Below are positions 12,219-24,505 of a stretch of 64,000 nt of DNA, in pieces (position 1 is the first letter of the stretch; each line of letters opens with the position of its first letter). Below the pieces are notes generated by a model. The model was given only the letters and a program-made list of their open reading frames with translations. It searched no databases and was not told the DNA's origin. The position numbers and the translations under genes were made by a program. The DNA is taken from assembly GCA_028023455.1 (NCBI GenBank), contig JAQFVV010012506.1, forward strand, positions 3,214,714 to 3,278,713, read 5' to 3'. This DNA comes from Epiperipatus broadwayi. Its lineage: Eukaryota; Onychophora; Udeonychophora; Euonychophora; Peripatidae.

Positions 12219-14412
12219 CAATTTTGAACACTTACCTTGCCGACATTTTAGTGTTCTCGCATGGATTCATGTGTAAATGTGCATTTGCACATGAACTCAG
12301 CAGAACTCTGCTGAAAACCCTAACTTTTTCATGTTGTGTGCAGTTCAAAATTGTAAGAAAGTGTGTGTGGTGGTCTGACAATTCTTAATATGTGATACTA
12401 AATCCACTACACTTTCTCAAAATTTTTCCACAATGAATTTTTTGATAGTTTCACATCCTTCAAATATGGCCACCAGCAAATCAGACCATAGTGAGAGTTA
12501 AATTGCACTCACTTGAGGAATAGTGTCACAAATCAATGTGCGTAGTATTTCATTACGTAATCATAGGGTGCATTGCTCTCTAGGTGGCCTGTTATGGTTC
12601 TAAACAACACTGTTGTAGTGTTAGCCACAAGTTAGGCCTCTAAAACGATACGTTGTGTGAAAAACAATGCCATCAAGCTGTAGGATTCAGTATTCATACT
12701 ATTACCCAACTTTATTTATTTATATACAATATTTCTAAATAAAATCTTTAAAGTAATGCATTAAATGCAATCGTTGTTTTTTTTTTCTAGATTGTAAAAA
12801 TTTGTTATAACTTCTTTATTCTATTCTTATTCACTCAAATGTAAATGAATCGATGGAATTGATATATTATTAAAAATATTCAGCTTAATTTTTTAATTTT
12901 CTTTACTAATATGTATTTTATTTGAATAATATATTATTGTTGTAATATAAAAGGATGCCAACTATTTATAGAATAAAAATATATTAACTGACAAATCCAT
13001 TTGTTTCTTTCTGCATCAAAAGTGATTATAATTTTAAAATGTATCTCTTTTATAGTTTTATGTAACGATTATTTTTCAGCCTTTTCCAGTTCTTGAATTT
13101 CTGCATTAAATCTTTATTTGCTCATAAAGTTCTACATTCAGTATTCTCATAACGAACAAATACCTAGAGTTACTACGAATCAATTATTATTAATTAGAAT
13201 GCTTTTTAGTAAACTCAAGAACATATTCAGACTGCACAAAGTTTAAAAATTAAATTTGTAATTTTAATGTTTAACATGTGATAATTAAAAGTATATGTAC
13301 ATGTAATTGTTTTTTTTTAAGAAAAACAAACATTAGCAGTGAGTTTTGACTAGAACTTGTTTTTAAAGAAACTGCAATTTTAACAATAATCGCTGCTTTT
13401 AAGTCCTTTTTATATAATCTATAATATAGTTTTTGACATTCTTTTGTTTAGAGGTTGATGCATTCAAGTTCTTTTATAGGTAATGTTCAGACTAAACTAG
13501 CTATTTATGACAGTCAATTTGTATTATACAAATATTCATAAGAACATACATTCAGGCTTGACAGATTTAATACTTATATCTTTAATAACTCTGTGCTAGA
13601 ATTATTAGCCCTTCTAAGTTTTTGTTATAATCTCTAATTTAAAAAAAAAACAGTATTTCCGTTATATTGATGCTAATAATAACTCTTTTTAAAATGTTTT
13701 GGTATCAAGTGTTATAGAACAAGTACTAACACAATGCGCATAGGTGCCAACGTATAAGAGAATTTTTAATGTCTTTATCCAGTCATTGATTTCAATTTAG
13801 ACTTTATAGAAAAAATCCAACAAATCAATATATCATCACTAGATGGTCTGACATTCCAACAAATTTAGCGCTATTTATCAATTTAATAACACGTTGTTTT
13901 TTGTTGTTTTTTTGGAAGACAAAATTTACTACACACTTAAGTCAATTTTAAACCTTAACAACAAAGTACAAATGATACTCTGTATTCAGATTTTGAAGAA
14001 AATATATCAAATCTATTTTCACAATTCCTTGTATCTATTTTTAAAGATACTATTTTCTATTTTGCTGTAATTAATATAATTGATATTACAACTACTTTTA
14101 TTAGTCCTCTTTTCTAAGTCTTCTCATAATTGAGAAAGATGGAAATGTCTAAATAGTTTTTCGAAATGTGCTATTATTCACAGAGCTTTTAAAATTCAAT
14201 TCATATCAAATCATTGTTGATTGTTCTTTTCTTATGCAAGATTTTGTCTAAGAATTTCTGATCTGCTAAACTGTACAATTGTTTTCTCAATATTGTAACG
14301 AAAATCGAATATTTTACTTATTTATAATCACTATTTTATTTATCTTTTTAAAAAATATATTAAAAATATTTTGTAATTTAATTTTTACTAATTTTATTTT
14401 TTCTGAGCCAAC

Positions 14413-14612
14413 ATAATATCTGGTAAAATGAAAGTGCACACAGAAAATGTAGTTTTTTAATGATATTTACTTTTAATATTGCCTAGCATGCTTTCAATAT
14501 GCTATATATATGATATAGTAAAAATATATTGAAAGGACGCTAGGCAATAATAAAGCTCAATATTATTTTAAATATATTTTCTGTCTGTAATTTCATTTTA
14601 CCAGATATTCAA
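14413..14612. mobile_element. Foldback MITE-like element (~200 bp)
   Basis: AATATCTGGTAAAATGAAA on the left mirrors TTTCATTTTACCAGATATT on the right. ATATTGCCTAGC near the centre mirrors GCTAGGCAATA. The arms are about 85 bases with a short A/T loop. There is no coding capacity. Confidence 0.7.
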
Positions 14613-14992
14613 AATATTTATAAATTTCTAAGTAGCTATTCTCTATGCAATAGGTGGATATAGTTACATAATAAATAATCAAAGTAAATGATTGTGACGA
14701 TTAAACAAAATATAAAACTAGTGAAAAACAGATACTGTTTAAGAAATTGTACAAACTCTGAATATGCCCGAATCTTCGTATTTCAGGTAAATTATTTCTG
14801 AGAATAAACTACGGAAGTATAAATAAGTGATGTGTTTGGTTATTTTTATAACAAATATTTATTGGGTCAAATACAAAAACAAACCAGGTTGTTCATATTA
14901 TTGTAAGAATATGAAAAACAACAAAAGTTTTGTATGAATTAACGTTATTTTTGTTCTTACATTATTGTGGGCTTTTTATTGTTGTTGTTATG

Positions 14993-15622
14993 TTTGGTCT
15001 GGATTACAGACCCAAACTATAGAAAATAATACTAAGACAAGTATTACAATTAATATATTTATTATATCTACAAATATATATAATACAATATACAATATAT
15101 ATACAAAAGAATATTTACAATGTTGAATATTGTAGCTTAACGTAAACTCTGGATTCTGCCTACCACTTCCAGCTACATCTGATAGCTTGCTTCATGGGCA
15201 GGATGTATGGCTCTCCCAGCAGTACAAGACAGCTTGCCTTGAGCCAACAGTAGTCTTAGCAGTGTCCAGTCTCTGTGGGACTTGCGTAGCTGCACAGACT
15301 AAATAGTGCAGTGCTATCAATGGGAATACTTGCTGCTGTTCAGGTTAGCAGAGCTTCCCTGGGAGAATGTGAACAGTCTTTTAGGTTAGATAGATGTTCT
15401 ACCCCAATTCTCACAAAAGGCTGAGTATTTATAGCTAGATCCCTGACCTTATTGAAAACCTTCAGATTCAGCCAGCATCATTGCTTATTGGCCTGTAATA
15501 ATCATTGGCTATGGTTTATCTATACATCAGCCTATTGGCCTGTGGCAAACAATGCTTAATCCAATCAGATAAGGAGGCATCTGGAATAGTCCACTTCTGA
15601 GAGAAGGAAGGACTATAACAGT
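14993..15622 (-). mobile_element. Solo LTR of the Ty3/Gypsy family present at 26-32 kb
   Basis: On the minus strand it starts TGTTATAGTCCTTC and ends GGGTCTGTAATCCAGACC plus AAA, as does the 3' LTR at 31391-31973. Shared inner landmarks include 'CAGAAGTGGAC'-like, 'GCTGGCCAATAG'-like and 'CCCATGA.GCAAGCTATCA.(A/G)TGTAGCTG' blocks. GTTATG flanks it on both sides (14987-14992 and 15623-15628), a candidate target duplication. No internal region is present, so it arose by LTR-LTR recombination (inference). Confidence 0.8.
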
Positions 15623-17254
15623 TATGAAATACAATAACTTCAACAGTGTAGGGAATCCACTTGGTTTGCATACAAAAAATAAAAAAATAATATTTAAAAC
15701 ACAATTTCTTTGTCAAATTTAGTTTTGAAAAATAATAAATAAAATGGGTGTTTAATTAGATAGAACCCATGCATAGAATTAGCTGAAGGAGTAAATTAAA
15801 AAACAAAAAGCCAAAGAAAAATAATAAGAGAAATTGTTAGACAGGATAAAAAAAGATGATTAATATTGGAAACAGTAACTAGATTTTGATGACCATGTTT
15901 ATATTCTACAAGAAAGCAAAGAATTTCTTGGGAGAACACTTCTTATTACAATTGCAATTAATTTTGATTTTAAAGTGTTTTACTAATTATACTATTATAG
16001 TGAGTTCATTTTTAATAAATATTTGGATGAAACTAAATATAAATATAACTAAAACAATAAAGATAGATTGTGAAAATCATTTAGAAGAATATTGGTTAAT
16101 ACTTTTAAATACCCTGGATAGTTGAATAATTGACGACAAAAATAATTATAAAGAAAGTAGGCTGGTAATTGCAATGCATAAATAGGCTTTCAATAAGGTA
16201 TAGGAAATTATTCTGTGGTCTATTAAAGTTGTATTTTAAAAATACTTCTTTTATATTTCAGTCACCTGTTACAAACTTCAGTAACCAATAGATAGTGGAT
16301 GGTAGCACTAATATAATTGCTTTCCAGTGGTTTTCCATTTATATCAAATTAGTTTTTGGCTTTTGCTGTCAATATAGAGTTTTGCATCTGAATCTAGTGC
16401 ATTTAGAATTTTGCATCTAATCATTGAATTTTTTTTACTATTTCAACTATTAATAGTAAAAAGGATGAAAGATCATTGCAGAAGAAAAAGAGTATTGCAT
16501 GCAAAAAAATTCAGATGCATTAGATACAGATTCAAAAGTCCATATTGTCGAAAGTCATAAGCCAAAAAGTAATCTGGGAATATATATTGAATACCCAAGA
16601 GAATTGCTACTATTTTAACACCTTGTGAAAGCATAAGAAATAGTGATTTTATGATATTTTAGATAGAATTTCAAAAATTTCTATCATCTAGCATCTATTT
16701 ATTACTCAAGACATTTTAAAATTAAGTTTGTAGTGGTATATTGGAAAATCATAGACATGAACAATTAAAAATACCAAAGGAAAACAGATGGAAATATTTA
16801 GACATGTTGATTTGATATAAAATGAAAAAGTTAAGTTATATCAAAGAATATCAGCATTGTGTTGCTGTTAAAAAGTACAATTGAAATACAAATATTTAAA
16901 AAAATATAATGAATAGAAAGAAAAATTGGATTCAGTATTTTCAAGGCAAGAGAATTATGAAAGATATATTAAAAGGGACAATAGAAAATAAAAAAAATAT
17001 TTAAAAAAATTATAGCTGATCTTAAAAAGAAAAATTGTTATAAATTATTAAAGAATATATATGAGATATAAAACCTTGATAAACTCTGTCTAGTTGGGTA
17101 TGGGAGCTCTTTAATTAGCACATAACTTTTATGAAATGATAATTTAACCTTATACTAACTAATATTATTTTTTTAATACTAATAAAAATAATATTAAAAA
17201 CAAAAATTTTATTTTATAACTTTATATCAAGAATAATGTATTTTCTATGGTTAC

Positions 17255-17393
17255 CATAAAATACAGGCAGTCGACAACCACAAGTTTGAATTATATATTT
17301 GGATTCACATTCTGAGGCACAAGCACTGTAGCTATACCGTTTAAAATGCAGCAGTTCAAGATCATTGCATTCATCGGGAGGCATACTATAAAC
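17255..17393 (-). CDS. DEG/ENaC channel, Cys-rich extracellular exon
   Basis: Minus-strand exon of 139 bases (46 codons plus one base) with acceptor TACTTCTAG and donor ATG/GTAACC. It starts in phase 0 after the NSK end of the 22681-22779 exon. The peptide VYSMPPDECN...RYSYSACASECESKYIIQTCGCRLPVFY corresponds to the family block 'Y.PP...C......YS...C...C.......C.C....(M)PG', the Cys-rich thumb/palm disulfide region. The last base (G) starts a codon that GT at the start of the 2854-2998 exon would complete as Gly, matching the expected Gly at this place. All Cys residues characteristic of the block are present. Confidence 0.92.
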
Positions 17394-20300
17394 CTAGAAG
17401 TAAAAATATATTTCATAGTACATTTAAATATAATATATGTATTTTACACAAGTGTACACACAGTAATATTTAACTAGATATTGATTAATCATGTCTTTAA
17501 TGCAAATCATTTTTATCAAAGTTTTGCTAAGGCGGCTTTAAATATTAGCAACATAATAATTATTATATGTCTACAACTTTATATTGAATATAATTTTCCC
17601 TCCTACTACGGTTTAAATATTACAAAAGAGATGTTCTTGGATATTTGACTGCTCTAATAGATAAACAAATGAAATCAATGTGTAAACAGGCTTTAAGGAT
17701 TTATTATTTTAGATATTTGCAAAGAGAAGATTACAAATTAATATTGTAAATTATTAACTCTAGTTAAAAAGAGAAGCTTAAAAATATGATTCATAAGTTA
17801 ATTAATAAGAGTTGATTGACATTACCGATAATCATAAATTTATTGCTGATTATATTCAATCATTATTTTGCAGACCAATATAATCCTCACCCAACCCCAC
17901 ATAATTTTGATATTGACAAGAATATAATAAATGATTTGGTAAAGAACTTATCAACACCTTATTTATCATCAGTTATTGAAAGTAAAGATATACACTGAAC
18001 TTTTAATTTAAGAAAATTCTGGGGACTTGATTTTCTACAGATTACTTTCAGCAAATTTTAAAATATAATATCATCATTTTAATATTTAAAATGGAGATAG
18101 GATACTAATGGAGGATTATATATTAAGAACCTTTCTTTTTCTAAGCTGCTTGAAATCACTTTTAAATTCAAATTGGGGCTACATTTTTTTCTTTTAATAA
18201 TATACTTAAAGATATAAATTTTGGTTTTCTAAAGAGTGGAGTACAAGATCAGTTATTAGTGATTATTTAGAAACTCCTGAATACAATATTAGTATTTTTA
18301 ATCTCACCAAAGCTATTAATTATATTCATAAGGTATTCTTTATATTACATTAGCCTCCAATATAGTTACGGGCCAAATTTTTTTATTTATAAAATCTGAA
18401 GCAAAAATGGTAAACATTGCTAATGTCGTTAATATTTTGTTTAATAATGGAGTAGTTTCATAAAGCTGATTCATTATTGTTTGTAGTAAGTTTAAATGAA
18501 CTGCTTTTATATTCAATTTTACATATCTATGAAAATGATCTTATAATTGTGGATCTGAAGTACTTTAATATCATCTGAAAATTTCTATTATGGATGATTA
18601 GTCTTTTATGAGAAATTGCTTGAGATGTAATAATTAATAAAACAAACTAATTATACAGGTTTTGTTCAAGTGTATGTAGAGCCACATAAAATCAGACTGT
18701 CAATGTTAAAAATATTAATTGTTCTTGGGAAACATTATATAGGTTAAGATTTACCTTTATCTTGAAGTAACAATGGATTCATCTTTGTCATGAAGGAGTG
18801 TCCCTTGTGTTATATATGTTTAATTATCTGTTATATTTATCAATTTCTTTATTACTATTATCTTATTATTAATCTATAAATCTTCCTACCTAGCATGAGG
18901 AAGTACAAGTTGAGATGGGCTCTCTTCACTTTGCATATTGCAGAGTCATACTTTATGTACTATATTAAATAGAAAGTGTTTACTTACAAAAAACGATTTT
19001 ATTCTAAATATATGTTATGTCTATTACTTTTGTTACCATTAGCAGAGTTTCTTATATACTTGTTGTACTCGTATTATCTCTAAGGGAATTTCTTATTAAG
19101 AACAACTGAAAACTTTGTGCTAAAGAAACAATCTAAGACTTATGGAATGGTTAGACATTCAGATATGACCACATCACTTCACTAATCTTAAAAACGATTA
19201 AAACAATTAATTTTATCAAATTCTTATATGTTGTAAACAGTTGATATTAGTGTTTATATTGCTTTCTATACACAATCAATTTTTTTTTGTCAAAGAAATA
19301 TCAGATTTTAAAAAAAGTCTATTTGGATTATGTATCATTTCATAGTAAGTTTGAAATGAATAGTAACTGCAATTCTATAAGCAGTCTTCTCAAAGAGTCA
19401 CTTCAGGAGCACTTTCAACTATCCTTGTAGTTTTTGTCAACTAATATTTTCAAAAATTAACTTTCCCATAATTCCATGATCTTAACGTTTGCTGCCTGCC
19501 TATTGATTAAGTCTTGCTTTTTTTATATATTAACGTAGCTTCCTTGATTTTTCTTTTATTATTATTTCTTTCAGTTTGCAATATTTTTACATTATTACAA
19601 GTGAAATCATATCCATATATACATGATTTATTATGATCATAAAAAATAGAAGCTTATAAATTATCATCTTTAGAATTTTGTTTCCTATTTTGAACTCTTT
19701 TAAATAACGGGTGCTCTTTTGTTCTTTTCTGCAATGTGCATCTCGATTCAACTATATATCCACTGCCACACCTATACTTCCATTTATTTAAAAACTTATA
19801 TATATATATTCACACACTTATATTCCCTTAGCACAATCTTTTATGCAAGGATTCGCTATAGCAATCGTCAGAAATTTGTACCACTATTTTATTTCACAAC
19901 TGATTATTCACTGTAGCAATTATAAGAGAAAAACTAATCAACAAAACTTTTTTTAAAAAAATTTCTATATATAAAATAACAATACATATAAATAATAAAA
20001 CAAAAAAAATAATAATAACTTTTTTTTTTAATTTCTATATATATAAATAACAAACTGAAAAAACTTTAAAACAAAAAACCTAATTTTCAATCTTTCAAAT
20101 ACTCTTAACCACTAATTACACTTTGATACACAATAATAATTAATATTAATAAATATTAATGATCTCAGACGAAACAAAATTTAAGATAAAAACTTATCTC
20201 TATTCTTTGTTTCAAGATAAGTCGTCGTAAGAAAAAATAAAATAAAAATAGTTGCTCTAATGCTAGGGAACAGTCCTCTTTCTATTCTTTTAATGAGCGA

Positions 20301-22680
20301 TATAATTGAAGCTGATTGGGCCTTTTTGATACATGTAGTGAAAAATTGATATATTTGAAGTGATTGGCATTTAAAGAGAAAATATTAAATAGTTTCTTTT
20401 TTGTGGCAGAGTGGACAAGTTGAGTCTATATTGGCAGAAAACATTTTTAGTTAAGAAGCTACACGTTTGTAATGCTTTCAAATTAATCTCGATAAGGAAA
20501 TCAAGATATTTGGGCTCCAAGTACCAGAATTTAAATTTTTGAAAAATCTGAGATCTGAGTGTTTATTAAGAAGAATAGAATTTAAAAAGCTGGCATTTTA
20601 GAACAATAAATTAAAATATAAAAAAAGTAGTTTGTAAATTATTTTATTATGCATTAAACAAAAATTGGAATTTATATTTTAATTACAAATAAATCGCTAG
20701 CATATCCATTTCCGTAACTGATAGAATTATAATATATTAATTTCGTTAATTAGAAAGTTTTTAGGGTAAAATATTTATTTTAATATATAATTTTTTTCTA
20801 CAGCACAAGCTTTTCCATACCTGCACTCCAATATGTAATATATGGGGCGTTTGAACTCAGACTTGCTATCTCATACTGCTGACAAACATGATCACATACA
20901 TATCGAAGATGATTATTTGTCTTTTCGACATGTGTGTGATCAAGTTTGTCAGTAGTGTGAGACAGCGTGGATAGTTGAGGATCGTATAAAATTCTGAGTT
21001 AAAATTTTTATTAAAAATAATAATAAATTTTAATAAAAATTAAATAATTTTTAGTTCTAATGATAAAACATTGAAAAAACAAATATTCTGTTCACAAACT
21101 CATAAACATGAAGCTGCAACAGAAGCACTCGTTAAAAAATATGCCAGGGCACTTTTTAATTTTATCAAGAAAATAAAACTTATTTTGATGTGACAACTTC
21201 TTTATATGTTGTAATAAACAACAAGACACTTCAAAAGTCATAATTCAAAAAAAATGAAAACAGGCTGTAAAACATGTAAATGTCTTTATTCAGATTTTTC
21301 CTGTAAATTCTTTCCACATCATTATGACAAAAAAATTAAGCTAAGTTAATTTGTTTGGGGGGGGGGGTGGACACTACGTTTGACATTGCAGATGAGCAAG
21401 ATCTCATTAGTGCTGTCTCTGTATGTATATATAAATAATATATTTGAAACACCCAATAGCATGCATTATTTCTCTTTCATCTATTTATATATAAGTTCCC
21501 TGTTAAACGCAGATTGAGTTATGTAGTCAATATATAACTATTCAATGTTAATTTTCATCATTAATATTTAGAATTATATAAAATTGAAACTTAATATTTT
21601 ATATTAAAATGTTAATCAACTTTTTGCATCATTAAAATAGTTTTTAGAACATGAAAAGTAAAAACGTTTTTCGAATGATTCAGCACCCAAATATAGGCAT
21701 AAAAATAATAAATTGCCTTAATTATAGTAATATTTTTTTAAAATATATATGACAATTTATTACCAAATTGCTCAATTTACTTCACACTCAAATCTGATAG
21801 CCTTCCCCAAATAAATTCCACTAATCAAGTTTTAGGTTAAAATTTATCATAACATTTTAGCCTAGATATATTTTAAGAATTTTAATTAAAGATAAATATA
21901 TTTATTATTATTAAACGCAATATAGAGTAATTAATTTATCTCCATTCTATCTTTTTTTCATGTTTAATAATATACTTATAGTTTTAATTTTCTTTTTAAT
22001 TATCTTTTTTTTTCAAATGCTTTTATTCATGTGATTAGAGAAAATTGTAAAAATTAAATCTATAGCATAATATTTTTACGGTTGGTAGTTTAAAGATGTA
22101 AGAGAGAACTTTAGCTTACAATGTTATTAAACATTGAAAATAAGAATTATAATGTAGTTACATTTCGTGATGCTAAAATAAATAATGGATAAAAGATAGC
22201 CTATATTTGGAAGAAAGTCAGCATACCTATCTATATGTTTAATTTTATTAAAAATTCAATATTTCATTACCAGAAATCTAAACATCAACAGGTCCACTTT
22301 CAAAGTTATAAATTATTATAAAATAATTAGTTCAGTAACTTGATATTTTACTGATATATCTTCAATGTAAATTTTACAAATTTGCACAAGAGAGAATTAA
22401 ATTATTTCGAATTATTAAATTTTAAATAAAAAGTTACAATTGAAAAAGAATATATTTTGCGAATAGATTTAAAATAGCGTAAATACATAAATAGTCAATA
22501 CATAAAAATCAAGATAATGTGATAAAATAAAATATACTTTTTAATTAATTAAATAAAAAAAATTAATTGATTTGAAAAATTATAATTTTAAAACAGTGCG
22601 TGCACGAATGAAAAAGTAATATCATTAATATTTTGTAAATTAATAATAAAAATATCATATAATAATTGATTATAAAGTAC
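17394..22680 (-). other. DEG/ENaC intron (5.3 kb)
   Basis: A phase-0 intron bounded by GTACTT (22680) and TTCTAG (17394). It holds one foldback at 20864-20966 and a G-run near 21355. The stretch 17800-18700 reads like eroded coding DNA in short open runs but matches no family clearly. The remainder is A/T-rich DNA with no recognisable feature. Confidence 0.75.
20864..20966. repeat. Small foldback, member of the 24-25 kb family
   Basis: GCTATCTCATACTGCTGACA (20864 onward) pairs with TGTCAGTAGTGTGAGACAGC (ending 20966), and GATCACATACATATCGAA pairs with TTCGACATGTGTGTGATC. The sequence 'CTATCTCA.(A)ACTG..ACA' then 'GA(A/T)CACATA.ATGTCGAAAAGA.AAATAATCA' recurs at 23930-24000, 24590-24660 and 25090-25165. 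Confidence 0.7.
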
Positions 22681-22779
22681 CTTAGAATTTTTTAAACCAG
22701 TCAATATATGCGTTCCAGGTTTAATAAGAAAGCCTTTTTCTTTTAACAGTGGATATTCTTGGGGATCGTGGATTAAAAC
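22681..22779 (-). CDS. DEG/ENaC channel, short extracellular exon (palm beta-strand region)
   Basis: Minus-strand exon of exactly 33 codons between a TGATTTTAG acceptor and an AAG/GTACTT donor, phase 0 at both ends. The peptide begins VLIHDPQEYPLLKEKGF and continues with IKPGTHILTGL. This is the DEG/ENaC block that directly follows 'SSAGFK' at the end of the 59539-60115 exon: family members read 'GF(K)V.IH...E.P.....G....PG'. The split is reading-frame neutral, which supports the junction across the long intron. The segment lies in the extracellular domain, between the conserved palm strands. No other function can be assigned. Confidence 0.92.
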
Positions 22780-23879
22780 CTAAAATCATAAAATAATGTG
22801 TGTGTATATATATAAAGAGAGTGAAATAAAGTCTAAACTGCTCTAAATAGCTTACTTCAAGACAAAAACCTCTTCACATATCTCAACAGAACAATAGTCA
22901 AGGAAAAGCTAATAATATTCACCAGGTAAAAGAAACAAGTAATGAGGATTTTTTGTTTGTTTTTCTTTTCCTTTCATATAATTATAGATATATATTTCTT
23001 TTACCATTAATATTTGAATAGTTTTCTAAATTCGCTGAAACATAGTTACTTCAAAAAACAATCTTAAATTTGCTTGTAAAACCTCTTCTGTATTAAAGAA
23101 TTGCAAAATTATATCTATATTTTAATACATCTAATAAAAAAAAAATAATGAAAATAAATTAAAACAAACTACAAATAAGTTGAATATGAATAACTCATTG
23201 AATGGTTAAAAAAAGTGTTAATGATGAAGTAAAAATATATTTTTATAGAATGGCCAAAAGAGCTTTAAAATAGGATAAAAGTCAATTGGCTAGAAAACAT
23301 CATTCAAATATTTTGAGGGGGGACGCGGACAAGGCAAAATGAGACATTTTTTAATATTTTGAAATAAGAAATGCAATCAAATTTATGAATAATAGAAAAG
23401 TTGGAACTTACTTATAATTTCTTCACTCTTTTCACCTGTCGTTTTGGGTTAATTATTCATTTTCAGGGGAGTCGTGTTTTAAACAATACGATTTTTTTTT
23501 TTAAAAAAAAAGATTATTCTTTCAAGGCTGCAAAACTCCAAACGATTGTAATTAAATAAAATTTAATATAATTATAACAAAAAAAATAAAAAACATGATG
23601 AAAGAATACTGGCTTTGAATAAGTTTTGAATTTATACCGTCTGAAGAATAGTCGCTTTGAATACATTTTGAGATTACATCCTATTATCTTTCTTTGTACA
23701 TAAAGTTTCATATCGTGCCCATTAGCACACACTTTGTGTGCAAGCATTATTATTTTGAAATTTTGAAAATACTTCACTGTGTCTTCTTCTTCCATTGATA
23801 GATTCCAAATTTTGATCATTTTTGCAAAAAATTAGGAAAAATAATTAACAAACTGCTTGAAAAAATGCTATGATAAACA

Positions 23880-24062
23880 TATAGTAATATATAGGGTATA
23901 TGAGCACAGACTTTCACATGACCCACCACTCTCCACACTATCTCAAAACACTGATACACTTGAACACATATATGTCGAAAAGATAAATAATCACCAATAT
24001 ACATATTTCATGCCAAACTAGCAATCATCAGTTTGATCCAGATGTCCATCTCCACACATATA
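23880..24062. repeat. Partial copy of the 24.5-25.25 kb foldback arm
   Basis: Same order as 24538-24735: 'ATATAGG(G)TATATGAGCACAGACTTT', 'GACCCACCACTCTCCACAC', 'GAACACATATATGTC.AAAAGATAAATAATCACC', 'CCATCTCCACACATATATGCTATAAGTGC'. It ends at the AT microsatellite. Confidence 0.8.
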
Positions 24063-24070
24063 TGCTATAA

Positions 24071-24362
<292 letters not shown>

Positions 24363-24505
24363 ATCTGATGATGGAATGCTCAAAGGCCACCCTGAGGCTA
24401 AGATTCTTGTCACACCCATGTTGACCTAAGGTCAATCTGACCCCTCATGTATAGGACAATCCATTTAATATATATACAAGGGATGGGCGGACCTTGCTAT
24501 TATGT

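Larger units (their letters stand above)
10445..12707. mobile_element. TIR DNA-transposon-like element (2.26 kb), superfamily unknown
   Basis: The left end AGGTAATAGTATGAATACTG (10445 onward) is the inverted match of the right end (12670-12707), whose reverse complement starts GGGTAATAGTATGAATACTG. About 38 bases pair with roughly five mismatches. The flanks carry AACTTT on both sides (10439-10444 and 12708-12713), a candidate 6-bp target duplication. Inside are a degenerate tandem array (10540-11750) and a palindromic repeat (11995-12218). A minus-strand open run at 11717-11956 resembles no transposase I know. No catalytic domain was identified, so this is probably a non-autonomous derivative. 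Confidence 0.65.
2999..17254 (-). other. DEG/ENaC intron or introns (14.3 kb)
   Basis: Bounded by GTAACC (17254) and TTTTAAG (2999), with a split Gly codon. A skipped exon with one-base and two-base ends could be hidden here (see findings). It contains two solo LTRs, three foldback or TIR elements, a minisatellite and half of a local duplication. Quiet A/T-rich stretches with nothing recognisable: 4300-5030, 5640-7010, 7270-8180, 8515-10435, 12720-14410 and 15630-17250. Confidence 0.7.

Noticed and set aside
15886-16125. Plus-strand 79-codon frame
   Set aside because: A/T-driven hydrophobic frame with no homology, no splice context and no family motif.
17800-18700. Possible Jockey/CR1-type retrotransposon remains
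   Set aside because: Short open runs only; no RT or endonuclease motif could be read.
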